Positions 10,023 to 17,002 are shown, counted from the first letter of the stretch. The stretch is 22,090 nucleotides of DNA from a bacterium Ga0077546 (GCA_001464165.1 LNEX01000259.1:1-22090), one strand, 5' to 3'. Notes: generated by a model from the letters alone, not told the origin. Program-made: numbers and translations.

Positions 10023-12134
10023 GTGAACCAAAACGATCAATCTCAGAGTTCTCAGTCTCTGGAAAGTTATTACTTCGAAGGCGGGCAAGTGACCGATGGG
10101 CAGGAGAGCACGAGGCTGACTAGCGGCTATGCTTTTGAACTCACTGATAGTAGTAGCACAGCGCCACCACCACAGCTGATGGACGGTAAACTAAGGCCGC
10201 TAGATTTGGTTGGTGAGAACTATGAGATTATTTCGCTACTAGGTGTGGGCGGAATGGGATATGTCTACCGTGTGCGCCACCGTATTTTGCAGAAGCTCTT
10301 TGCTATGAAAACGCTTAACTCTCAGCAGGTGACAGAAATTGCCTGGCGTAGGTTGCAAGTAGAAGCTCAGGCGATTGCTAGGATCAATCACCCTAATATT
10401 GTTGGTATTCATAATTTGGGACTGCATGAAGATCGATTGCCTTACTATGTTATGGACCTATTGGACGGAGAGGCGTTGGCAGACCGTTTGAAGCGAGAGC
10501 ATACACTGTCTTTAGCTCAAGCACTGCCTCTGTTTATTGAAGTTTGCTCAGGTCTTGCCTATGCTCACAAGAAAGGGATTATTCACCGTGACATTAAGCC
10601 GGGCAATATTATTCTGCTAAGGCAGCCAGATAGTGCTGGAGCAACTGTCAAAATTGTTGATTTTGGTATTGCCAAATTGTCTGGTGTTTGCGATCCCAAT
10701 ATTCAGCATCTGACTTCGATTGGAGAGGTCTTTGGCAGCCCATACTATATGAGCCCTGAACAGTGTATCGGTGGGCGTATTGATGCCCGTTCTGATATTT
10801 ATTCGTTGGGCTGCACATTATTTGAAACACTGGTTGGTCATCCACCTTTTAAGGGAGCCAACCCGGTTAGAACTATGATTTTGCACCAGTCGCAGGAGCC
10901 GCCAACTTTAAGTACTGCTTCGGGTAAAAGCTTTCCGCACTCAATAGAACATGTTGTGGCAAGTTTATTGGCTAAAGCTCCGATGGATCGCTATCAAAGC
11001 CTTGAGAAAGTGGCCCACGATTTGCGCGCTATTGAGGCTGGTCGAGAATTAGAAAGAGCTGCTCTGTTCACGACCCAAAGGTTAGAGATTGAGCCAGAAG
11101 ACAAACTAAAACGGCCGAATAAGCTGTTGCGAGGTGTTGGAGCAACCTCAGTGCTTTCGCTGTTGCTCTTCATTTCTTTAACAGTGATGCTGATACAAGT
11201 TCGGCCAAACAGTGCCACGATAAAGGATGTAGCAGAGCCGCCTACAGAGCATGTTGTGGCAAATCAGGACGCGGCTGGGTTAGAAAGTAGTATGGCCTTT
11301 GTTCCTAAGCTTTCTAGCGCCATTAGAGCCGACCTTAAGGCTGCGCCCAGTAGTAACATTGAAACCCAAGCGTTTAGCCGCCTTGTCAAAGATAGTGATG
11401 GTAAGGAAGTCAAAAGGTTTGACTTTCCGGCTGATGATTTTCTTGGGCGGATACATTTTTGTGGTGCCTCGGGCAAGCGTTATGGTGCTCAAGGCACTGT
11501 GATATTTCCTGTGGACGCTCCACTTCATCTTGATGCTTCGCCGCAACTAATGGCTCGTTTAGATTATTTCAAGCGCTTTCGGCCGAACGACTTGTATGGC
11601 GTCTGGTTGTTTCAACAAGCAATGCCTGAGCCGGCCAAGAGAGATTCAAGCAGCGAATTTTCTTTGCCAGAAAGTTATGATAGTGATATTGCCAAAGCTC
11701 TATTTTGTATGAAGCACCTATCGGGCTTGCGCAAGCTCGATCTGAGCTATTGCAGCAATGCCACAGATAGACAGATTGCCGCTATCGATCAACTCGCCGG
11801 TTTAACTGAACTGTCGGTTGGTCACACCCGCATTTCAGGCCAAGGCTTAGCTCAGCTCAAATGCCTTAAGCGACTGCGGGCTCTGGACTATTCTGATGGT
11901 ACGCAGCTGTCGCTGCTATTAAAGGCCCTGGCAGGCTCGGCTGAGATGCGTAATTTGATGATCAGCAATTCTCATGGACAATCTCTTTCTGCTGAAGATT
12001 GTCGCTTGATTGCTACCTATAAGAATCTGGAACAGCTTGAGATCGCTGGTCTGAGTGTGAACGAGGAAGACCTGAAAGTTCTTGCCCGCTTGCCCAATCT
12101 CAAGTGCGTCCATGCAAAGGTCAGTAAATACTGA
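10023..12134 (+). CDS. Membrane Ser/Thr protein kinase with C-terminal leucine-rich region
   Basis: The 703-residue protein starts with ~65 low-complexity Ser/Gln-rich residues, then a complete PknB-type kinase domain (~67-340). It has the glycine loop GVGGMG (74-79), K96, E114, H188-R-D190 with KPGN and N195, D213-F-G and S244-P-E246. All catalytic residues are present, so it should be active. A single membrane helix lies at about 372-393. The remaining ~310 residues would be outside the cytoplasm. Their last third (about 570-700) has leucine-rich spacing (LRKLDLSYC, LTELSVGHT, LRALDYSD, LEQLEIAGL, LKCVHA), which suggests a protein- or ligand-sensing LRR. The GTG at 10023 has only a weak ribosome binding site; ATG 10181 just before the domain is an alternative. 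It follows the hybrid kinase by 253 bp on the same strand, and a SpoIIE-type phosphatase lies downstream. Confidence 0.88.
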   Translation: MNQNDQSQSSQSLESYYFEGGQVTDGQESTRLTSGYAFELTDSSSTAPPPQLMDGKLRPLDLVGENYEIISLLGVGGMGYVYRVRHRILQKLFAMKTLNSQQVTEIAWRRLQVEAQAIARINHPNIVGIHNLGLHEDRLPYYVMDLLDGEALADRLKREHTLSLAQALPLFIEVCSGLAYAHKKGIIHRDIKPGNIILLRQPDSAGATVKIVDFGIAKLSGVCDPNIQHLTSIGEVFGSPYYMSPEQCIGGRIDARSDIYSLGCTLFETLVGHPPFKGANPVRTMILHQSQEPPTLSTASGKSFPHSIEHVVASLLAKAPMDRYQSLEKVAHDLRAIEAGRELERAALFTTQRLEIEPEDKLKRPNKLLRGVGATSVLSLLLFISLTVMLIQVRPNSATIKDVAEPPTEHVVANQDAAGLESSMAFVPKLSSAIRADLKAAPSSNIETQAFSRLVKDSDGKEVKRFDFPADDFLGRIHFCGASGKRYGAQGTVIFPVDAPLHLDASPQLMARLDYFKRFRPNDLYGVWLFQQAMPEPAKRDSSSEFSLPESYDSDIAKALFCMKHLSGLRKLDLSYCSNATDRQIAAIDQLAGLTELSVGHTRISGQGLAQLKCLKRLRALDYSDGTQLSLLLKALAGSAEMRNLMISNSHGQSLSAEDCRLIATYKNLEQLEIAGLSVNEEDLKVLARLPNLKCVHAKVSKY

Positions 12135-12150
12135 TCAACTAATTGGCGCT

Positions 12151-12504
12151 CTAATGCCGGTCAGTACAACTTTGAGAGCGTTGCGCTGAAGTAGTTTCGA
12201 CGGATATTCCGTCAGTTGTAATTGTTTGTGGCGGTGACCACCAGTGATCTTTTAGGTTCAGTTTCGCATAGACACTGGTGTCCCGCCAGGCTTCAATATC
12301 CATGGAGAGGCTTGGAAGAGAGGAGTTGAGATCTCGATTGTTTTCATTTTGTTTTTGAATAGCTTTAAGAGTCTGCAAGCTCTCTTCAAATGGCATTTCT
12401 CGAATCTTTTCTCGAATCAAGCAACCTTTGCCCTCTTCTGCTTCTTTCGTCAGTTTTGGAATTTCAATACTGTCCGTCTCTAATGCTTCGAATATTGTCT
12501 CCAT
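12151..12504 (-). CDS. Small charged hypothetical protein
   Basis: The 117-residue frame is on the opposite strand, ending 16 bp from the stop of the LRR kinase (convergent) and reading away from the phosphatase gene (divergent). The product is soluble and highly charged: an acidic, helical N-terminal half (LTKEAEEGKG, LQTLKAIQKQNENN) and a Ser/Thr-rich C-terminal half with a WW pair. It has no signal peptide, membrane helix or motif that I recognise. The Shine-Dalgarno signal is weak. A TATAAA on the minus strand at + positions 12552-12557 could be its -10. The coding case rests on length, amino-acid composition and the lack of a better + strand gene. An adaptor or substrate for the neighbouring kinases and phosphatase is speculation. 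Confidence 0.5.
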   Translation of the reverse strand: METIFEALETDSIEIPKLTKEAEEGKGCLIREKIREMPFEESLQTLKAIQKQNENNRDLNSSLPSLSMDIEAWRDTSVYAKLNLKDHWWSPPQTITTDGISVETTSAQRSQSCTDRH

Positions 12505-12649
12505 ATCACTTTAGGATGCAACAGTGTCAATTCTGTGGCAGCTCGCTGGGGTTTATACGTGTTTGCGTTGTTAGTCACTTTCTCTATCTGGTGTTTCATA
12601 TGGTGCCATGAGGTTTTAGTCAGTTTGCTAGTGTCGTTGCTCAAACTTG

Positions 12650-12693
12650 CTGTGGCGGCGCTGTGGCTGAACTGTGGCCGTTCTGTGGCGAAA
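12650..12693 (+). repeat. Four tandem 11-bp repeats, CTGTGGC + 4 variable bases
   Basis: The heptamer CTGTGGC occurs at 12650, 12661, 12672 and 12683, exactly 11 bp apart and without a mismatch; the four bases between copies vary. Only the heptamer is conserved, which fits selection for protein binding better than recent duplication. Seven-base direct repeats with four-base spacers are the layout of PhoB-type boxes (E. coli consensus CTGTCAT), and the first four bases agree. The array ends 7 bp before the -35 hexamer at 12701. An extra isolated CTGTGGC is at 12533-12539. Confidence 0.85.
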
Positions 12694-12700
12694 ATAGTGC

Positions 12701-12729
12701 TTGCAAAAATGGTAAAGCGAATGTATTGT
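12701..12729 (+). promoter_or_regulatory. Predicted sigma70-like promoter of the SpoIIE-type phosphatase gene
   Basis: TTGCAA (12701-12706) and TATTGT (12724-12729) are spaced by exactly 17 bp; each matches the consensus at four of six bases. Weak hexamers with a repeat array just upstream suggest an activated promoter. Transcription would start near 12736, giving a leader of about 160 nt. Confidence 0.5.
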
Positions 12730-12748
12730 CATAGGGTGAGTTGCATCT

Positions 12749-12769
12749 GAATTCAATGCAATTGAATTC
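12749..12769. promoter_or_regulatory. Perfect 21-bp inverted repeat, possible operator or leader hairpin
   Basis: GAATTCAAT and ATTGAATTC are perfect 9-bp arms around GCA. The element would lie at about +13 to +33 of the predicted transcript, where a repressor dimer could block transcription, or the RNA could fold into a hairpin. TTGCAT (12741-12746) can alternatively pair with ATGCAA (12756-12761). Confidence 0.6.
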
Positions 12770-12893
12770 GAATCGAGTCAACAAAATTCAAAGTTCCACG
12801 GGGGTGGCAGAGTAAGCAGCTGAGGTCACTTGGCTGTTTTATTCTTTTCAGGAATCATTGAAGATAGTTTGTAGAGATTCCGCGAGTGCTACC

Positions 12894-14126
12894 ATGCCGC
12901 AGTTCAATAGCCAATCTAATGATTCAACCAGAGGCCAAGAGCAACCTGATAATGCCTTGCCCGAAACTTCTCAGAAATTGTACCGTGAAGCAGAAATGAT
13001 TAGCTTGGGTGTCGGTCGCGCGCTTCTAGATACAGTCAAGAAGCCCTTAGATAAGTTACCTGAATTGACCACTTCATTGGCAACAGGCGTGGCCTTTGGT
13101 GCTATCAGCCGCTTAGGCGCCCCCGGAAAGTTGGTTGCTGCTGGTGTTGGCACGGCCATGGCCACTAAGTTTGCCTACGATGAATTGACTGGCAAGCGCT
13201 GGAGTCAGTTTGGCGGTGCCTTGAAAGACACATGGCATTCTGGCGCCAATAGAGAGCGCAATATAGAGATAACAAAAAACAGCCTAGGTGCCTTTGTGGT
13301 TGATACAGGGGTGGGTGCTGTTGGCATGAAATTTGGTTCTCTGGCTACGGCTCACTTCGCCCCTCCGTCTCAACTGGTTAAGGTGGCCTTAAGTCGGGCT
13401 GATTCTGACGGCGGTTTGGCTCTGCGTAGTCTGCAAAATCGCTGGGAAGCCCCAGCGACGTTGCAGAAACAAGCAGCAGGCAAGATTGAACTTATCGCTC
13501 ATACTGAGCCCGCGACTAAGGGCGCTGCCAGCGGTGATTTGATTAGAGTGGCGAAAACTCGTGATGGCGAGGTTTTGATTGCTGCCATGGATGTTGAGGG
13601 CCATGGTTTGAACGCTGCAAAGAAAGCTGTTACTGTTCATGCCGCTATTGACAAAGTTCTCCCTGAAACGCCAAATAAATCAGCCAGCGACATACTGGGT
13701 ATGATTGATCAAAGATTGAATACCAAGGACGATCTTTCGATTACAGCAGCATTGCTTAAGTATGATCCGGCCACTGGTAGATTGCAGACAGCTACTGCTA
13801 GTTCTGAGTTTGCTTTTGTGGTTCGCGCCAATGGCGCAGTTAAGCAGCTTGATGCTGAAGTGGGCGGTTTAGGCCTAGGTACTGATATGTATGCAAGTTT
13901 CCCTAAGGGCAATGAAGTTATTCGCTTGAGGAAGGGCGATACAGTTGTATTGGCCAGCGATGGTGCTTTCGATCGCTTTGGCTACGGTAAGGTGCAAGCA
14001 TTTCAGCAATTTTTAGAGAAGACTGGCCCTAAGCCTGAGCAAATTCGTCAAGGTATTCTCAACAAGCCTCAGCCTGAAGCTGGTGCTGACGACATGAGTT
14101 TTATAATCTTCCGACCGATTGAGTGA
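12894..14126 (+). CDS. SpoIIE/RsbU-type PPM serine phosphatase
   Basis: Residues ~200-410 of this 410-residue protein form a PPM phosphatase of the SpoIIE type: SGD with D215, D233-V-E-G-H-G238 followed by an Ala-rich helix, VVLASDG with D356-G357, and a final D399-D400. These acidic residues bind the two catalytic metals, so it should remove phosphate from Ser/Thr, typically in partner-switching or kinase-opposing pathways. Residues 1-25 are polar. Residues ~30-160 contain Gly/Ala-rich weakly hydrophobic stretches (about 60-95 and 131-153) of no family known to me, perhaps membrane-associating. A TTG at 12858 also opens the frame, but its AGGA is only four bases away, so I prefer the ATG at 12894. 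It is transcribed alone, from 12701-12729 to a strong terminator. Likely targets are proteins phosphorylated by the two upstream kinases; that is inference. Confidence 0.87.
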   Translation: MPQFNSQSNDSTRGQEQPDNALPETSQKLYREAEMISLGVGRALLDTVKKPLDKLPELTTSLATGVAFGAISRLGAPGKLVAAGVGTAMATKFAYDELTGKRWSQFGGALKDTWHSGANRERNIEITKNSLGAFVVDTGVGAVGMKFGSLATAHFAPPSQLVKVALSRADSDGGLALRSLQNRWEAPATLQKQAAGKIELIAHTEPATKGAASGDLIRVAKTRDGEVLIAAMDVEGHGLNAAKKAVTVHAAIDKVLPETPNKSASDILGMIDQRLNTKDDLSITAALLKYDPATGRLQTATASSEFAFVVRANGAVKQLDAEVGGLGLGTDMYASFPKGNEVIRLRKGDTVVLASDGAFDRFGYGKVQAFQQFLEKTGPKPEQIRQGILNKPQPEAGADDMSFIIFRPIE

Positions 14127-14145
14127 AAATTGTAGGTTTCTCATT

Positions 14146-14179
14146 GTCTCTCCAGTGTTTTTCGGAGAGACTTTTTTTT
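14146..14179 (+). terminator. Intrinsic terminator of the phosphatase gene
   Basis: GTCTCTCC (14146-14153) pairs perfectly with GGAGAGAC (14164-14171) around a 10-nt loop, followed by eight T residues (14172-14179). It lies 20 bp after the stop codon. Confidence 0.93.
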
Positions 14180-14320
14180 GCACTGTGAACTGTCTCTTTT
14201 GGCCTGTCAAAAGCGGCCCGTTTTTGCTTTTAGAAAATTGTGTCGCGATGCTATCGTCTGATGAACAAAAGTGGCTTCAATAGACTATTTATCTGCTCTG
14301 CGCTTCTTATGTCATGCTTG

Positions 14321-14348
14321 TTTGGTGGTATCACCGGTGATTACCAAA
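14321..14348. promoter_or_regulatory. Dyad upstream of the HAD promoter, possible operator
   Basis: ATCACCGGTGAT (14330-14341) is a perfect 12-bp palindrome. Its flanks TTTGGT (14321-14326) and ACCAAA (14343-14348) also pair, with slightly unequal spacing. The centre lies about 68 bp upstream of the predicted start point, a usual place for a dimeric activator. Confidence 0.5.
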
Positions 14349-14367
14349 AGGTTAAAAATTTCTACCG

Positions 14368-14396
14368 TTGACAAGAGGACATTAGAGTTCAATAAT
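14368..14396 (+). promoter_or_regulatory. Near-consensus sigma70-type promoter of the HAD hydrolase gene
   Basis: A perfect TTGACA (14368-14373), a 17-bp spacer and AATAAT (14391-14396, five of six) make this the best promoter in the window. Transcription would start near 14403, leaving a leader of about 170 nt. Confidence 0.75.
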
Positions 14397-14412
14397 TAGG
14401 TTGGTCTAAGAA

Positions 14413-14481
14413 GTGAGCACTGCATTCGATATCACGCCGCTGAAAGCCCTCGGCTTTGTGCGTGGTGCGGCTCTGCTGTAA
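14413..14481 (+). CDS. Possible 22-residue leader peptide
   Basis: A GTG-started frame of 22 codons begins about 10 nt after the predicted transcript start and ends in TAA at 14479-14481. The product would contain FDITPLKALGF, an ordinary-looking composition. The ribosome binding site is poor (AAGAA). The leader hairpin at 14431-14471 lies inside the frame, so translation would open it. It could be a leader peptide, a gene remnant or chance. Confidence 0.2.
   Translation: MSTAFDITPLKALGFVRGAALL
14431..14471 (+). promoter_or_regulatory. Structured element in the leader of the HAD gene
   Basis: AAAGCC (14443-14448) and GGCTTT (14452-14457) form a perfect 6-bp stem with a 3-nt loop, enclosed by CACGC (14433-14437) and GCGTG (14460-14464). 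A competing outer pairing is GCCGC (14436-14440) with GCGGC (14467-14471). No known riboswitch class is recognised and no T-run follows. Confidence 0.4.
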
Positions 14482-14576
14482 GTAGTTTGATCGTCGCTCT
14501 GGCAAACGTCAGGGTAGATTGATTTGACTATAAAAGAAATGTGAGCGAATAAATCTAAACTCTGGAGGAACGGCAA

Positions 14577-15632
14577 ATGCAAAGAAACAATCGTGCAACC
14601 AGCCCAAAAGCCTGTTTGATTGATGCCCGAGAAGAGAGCTTTAGCTTACCTTCTAATACAACCACTCTACGAAATGCGAACGGTGATAATTTACTGCTCT
14701 TAGATCTAGACAATACTCTCACCGATACAAGACGCTGGTTTGCCGATTTCATTCTTAGCGCCACTGCTGAGCTGGCTAGCGCGATGCAGGCTCCAACTAG
14801 TTTAATCAACAATCTCTTTGCTGAAGTCGCTAGTGCGACAACTTTGCACGAATATGGTTTTGCTGTTGAAGAAATAGCTTGTCGTTTGAAATTGCATCGC
14901 TCATTGTCATATAAAAAGATAGAGGAGATGTCAGAACATTTCTGGCAATCTTTTGCCACAGCGCATCAAAAAATAGAAGTCTATCAAGGTGTGCACGAAA
15001 CTTTGGCTCAGATTCGTAGTCAGCACCAAGGCTTGAAAATTGTCGTACTGACTGACTCACCGGAGTGGGTAGCACTTGAGCGTCTTTCTCTAACTAATTT
15101 GCTGCCTCTTGTTGATGGTGTGGTGGCAATTCGCACAGAAGATCCTAGAGTGAGACAGCGTGGTTATAGAGATTGCATCAAGAGCACTCGCCGAAGAATT
15201 GAAGCCGTGCAAGAGAAAATAAACAAGCAACACCTTCTGCTCAATATGTCTGTCCCGTCTGCTTTTGCTAAACCAAGCTCTGGCGGAATTGAATTGATTG
15301 CCAAAAGGTTGGGTGTGGTATCGGGACAAATTTTAATTTGTGGTGACAAAGACACTAAAGAAGGTCTTGCTGCTGCTCAATGGCGCAAGAAGCAGCAGCT
15401 TCATGGCCAGGTCGATAGACCTATTCACTTTGTACGTGCTAACTATGGCAATCATGATCTTGATCACTCTCGTTATCTTGAATTGGCTTCACACATCCCC
15501 TCGCTCTCAAGCGGCAAGAGCAAAGCTACACCCGCTGTTCCAGTCTTAAGTTCGCTTGACCGATTTGATCAGTTAAATGACGTTCTCGCTGACACTCTTT
15601 TAGGCAGCAATTGTCGGCATGCAGTAGCCTGA
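14577..15632 (+). CDS. HAD-superfamily hydrolase (predicted phosphatase)
   Basis: The 351-residue protein shows the four HAD motifs in order. Motif I is D43-L-D45-N-T47, with nucleophile and acid/base aspartates. Motif II is T159-D160-S in VVLTDS. Motif III is K232 in FAKPSSGG. Motif IV is G256-D257-K-D259. Residues ~52-140 between motifs I and II form a helical cap like that of small-molecule phosphatases. It is therefore probably a Mg-dependent phosphatase; the substrate is not evident. The ~40-residue N-terminal extension is polar, and an unusual ~40-residue insertion (about 190-228, Arg/Lys/Gln-rich) comes before motif III. A strong GGAGG (14564-14568), eight bases before the ATG, fixes the start. 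The gene is monocistronic, between its promoter at 14368-14396 and the terminator at 15671-15707. Confidence 0.85.
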   Translation: MQRNNRATSPKACLIDAREESFSLPSNTTTLRNANGDNLLLLDLDNTLTDTRRWFADFILSATAELASAMQAPTSLINNLFAEVASATTLHEYGFAVEEIACRLKLHRSLSYKKIEEMSEHFWQSFATAHQKIEVYQGVHETLAQIRSQHQGLKIVVLTDSPEWVALERLSLTNLLPLVDGVVAIRTEDPRVRQRGYRDCIKSTRRRIEAVQEKINKQHLLLNMSVPSAFAKPSSGGIELIAKRLGVVSGQILICGDKDTKEGLAAAQWRKKQQLHGQVDRPIHFVRANYGNHDLDHSRYLELASHIPSLSSGKSKATPAVPVLSSLDRFDQLNDVLADTLLGSNCRHAVA

Positions 15633-15670
15633 TTGGAAGCTCTGCGAAGGTCATAGAAGTGAATCTAGTT

Positions 15671-15707
15671 AAAGAGCAAGTGCTAATACCACTTGCTCTT
15701 TATTTTG
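15671..15707 (+). terminator. Intrinsic terminator of the HAD hydrolase gene
   Basis: AAAGAGCAAGTG (15671-15682) pairs perfectly over 12 bp with CACTTGCTCTTT (15690-15701) around a 7-nt loop, followed by ATTTTG. The stem is A/T-flanked, so it could serve in both directions. Confidence 0.88.
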
Positions 15708-16285
15708 TTGGCGAGTGACTGTCAATTTTATTCGGTATGGCGCGGTTTTGCTTGATCATGATTGACGCAAAGAGACTGATTATTTCAGTTTGACTGAGAC
15801 ACTCGAGGTTAGCATACGCTTTTTCTATAAGTTAATTTGGCTGTTGCATCCTCTCGTGAGAGTGGCATAGGGCGCTGCTTCATTGTTCGCTGCTCAAGTG
15901 TCTTTTCCGGCAGCATGAAATTGTCTCTAGTGCAGTAGCTTTCTTAGATGTGAGCATTTGTAAGTATCACCAAATCGGCCGTTTCAGGCACTAGCAGCGA
16001 GCGAATTCGCTAAATGTGGTTGTAAGTACTGCTTGGCTTTTCGTATCGTTTTGGTATTCGTTCAACTTCTTTCTCTTAGAGCATTTAAAGCATACCTGTC
16101 AAAATTCAAATTGCTATTTACAGCTTTTACTAGCGCCTATTGGCGTTATGTGCAGACAGTGCCGATTGAGAGCAAAGAGTGCGCGAATAAACATACGAAT
16201 CAAGCCTAGTGCTGCTTTTTACCAGCCAGCAGGGCTATTGATTCGCCACAACCTTTTTGCCCTATTACCTAGGGCCTTCGCTTTT
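15708..16285. other. About 580 bp without a convincing gene
   Basis: Neither strand shows a frame with both coding character and a ribosome binding site. A GTG-started 94-codon frame (16016-16300) runs into the S1 gene in another phase and looks spurious. Minor features: CTCTC-GT-GAGAG (15851-15862), a 12-bp palindrome AGCGAATTCGCT (16000-16011), a weak promoter-like pair TTGTAA / TATCGT (16020-16049, 18-bp spacer), and a small hairpin (16132-16147). The length leaves room for a regulatory RNA or a long S1 leader, but I cannot identify one. Confidence 0.5.
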
Positions 16286-16296
16286 GGAGCACAATC

Positions 16297-16887
16297 ATGA
16301 GTATTAGTAAAAATCAAATCTATTCTGGCACAGTCACTAAAAAAACTGACTTTGGAATTTTGGTCGCCATTGCCGGTGAGCGTCACGTTGGCCTCGTGCA
16401 TGTATCCCAGCTGATCGGGAACAGTGCCAATTTACGCAATGCCAGACTTCGTTCAGTTGAAGTCGGAGCTGAGGTATTTGTTGAAGTGTTGGATATCAAA
16501 AAAGACGGACGCCTAACAAAGCTGGCTCTCAGTGAAAAGAGCGTGCACAATGCCCAGGTCATGCAGTACATTCCCTTGAACGAAGAAATCATCGGTGTTG
16601 TCACTGGCAAGAAAGAATATGGCGCCTTTATGGAGCTTTCTGGCTGGCATGTTTCTGGTCTTCTGCACGCCATGCGCATGGTCGGTGATACCCGCTATGA
16701 GAGAGATTCAGTTCTCGATGGCCTCGAAGTTGGTGAGCGTCTGTCAGTTTATGTTGTCGAGATTGAAATCGTTGATGATAATTTGAAATTGACACTGAGC
16801 CAGACAAAGCAGGGCGAAGACTTTGAGGTCGTTGCCACTGGTGCTGATGAAAACGGTGTTGAAGTGGAAATTGATCTAGCTAGCTAA
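16297..16887 (+). CDS. Protein with two S1 RNA-binding domains
   Basis: The 196-residue protein consists of two S1-type OB folds at about residues 7-80 and 96-170. Each opens with a glycine-bearing strand pair (YSGTVTKKTDFGILV; IGVVTGKKEYGAFMEL) followed by GLVHVSQL or GLLHAMRM, and each ends in a strand of the KLALSEK / KLTLSQT type. A short acidic tail follows. S1 pairs of this size bind single-stranded RNA or the ribosome; the protein is far shorter than ribosomal protein S1 and lacks its ribosome-binding repeats, so a translation or RNA-stability accessory factor is likely. GGAG at 16286-16289, seven bases before the ATG, fixes the start. The gene stands alone, with a long upstream gap and a hairpin downstream. 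Confidence 0.85.
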   Translation: MSISKNQIYSGTVTKKTDFGILVAIAGERHVGLVHVSQLIGNSANLRNARLRSVEVGAEVFVEVLDIKKDGRLTKLALSEKSVHNAQVMQYIPLNEEIIGVVTGKKEYGAFMELSGWHVSGLLHAMRMVGDTRYERDSVLDGLEVGERLSVYVVEIEIVDDNLKLTLSQTKQGEDFEVVATGADENGVEVEIDLAS

Positions 16888-16914
16888 GCAGCTAATCAAA
16901 CCAAAGCTTGGTTG

Positions 16915-16941
16915 TTTCGGCGATGAGTTTTGTCGCCGAAA
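16915..16941 (+). terminator. Hairpin after the S1-domain gene, possible terminator
   Basis: TTTCGGCGA (16915-16923) pairs perfectly over 9 bp with TCGCCGAAA (16933-16941) around a 9-nt loop. No clear T-run follows, so it may be a weak terminator or a 3'-end stabiliser. A smaller hairpin, AACCAA / TTGGTT, lies at 16899-16913. Confidence 0.5.
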
Positions 16942-17002
16942 TGCCATTTCATCAATGAACACTAGAGCACCTGAGTTCTAGTAATAATTTGGAAGCATTC
17001 TT

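Larger units (their letters stand above)
12505..12893. other. Divergent regulatory region without a trusted gene
   Basis: This ~390-bp gap separates the minus-strand small gene from the phosphatase. It contains a possible minus-strand -10 (12552-12557), a four-copy 11-bp repeat array (12650-12693), a sigma70-like promoter (12701-12729) and a perfect 21-bp inverted repeat (12749-12769). A GTG-started 71-codon frame across it (12535-12750) is hydrophobic but is probably chance, because the DNA repeat period of 11 does not fit codons. Confidence 0.6.
14180..14576 (+). other. Promoter and long leader of the HAD hydrolase gene
   Basis: This ~400-bp gap holds an imperfect dyad (14321-14348), a near-consensus promoter (14368-14396), a structured leader (14431-14471) and a possible 22-codon frame (14413-14481). 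The first 140 bp show nothing I can interpret. Confidence 0.6.

Noticed and set aside
9872..10123. 83-codon frame between the two kinase genes
   Set aside because: It overlaps the first 100 bp of the LRR kinase gene in another phase, and its C-terminal part is an out-of-frame reading of that gene. GGTGAG before the ATG is suggestive, but nothing else supports it.
12535..12750. 71-codon hydrophobic frame upstream of the phosphatase
   Set aside because: It has a GTG start without a ribosome binding site and runs through the 11-bp repeat array and the promoter; the repeat period does not fit codons.
12764..12776. TTCGAATCG, resembling a tRNA T-loop
   Set aside because: There is no matching acceptor, D-arm or anticodon arm around it; it is part of the GAATTC-rich inverted-repeat region.
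14330..14341. Palindrome as a mobile-element end or attachment site
   Set aside because: There is no transposase, integrase or target duplication nearby; its place upstream of a strong promoter fits an operator better.
16016..16300. 94-codon frame upstream of the S1-domain gene
   Set aside because: It has a GTG start, no ribosome binding site and an irregular composition, and it ends over the S1 start in another phase.
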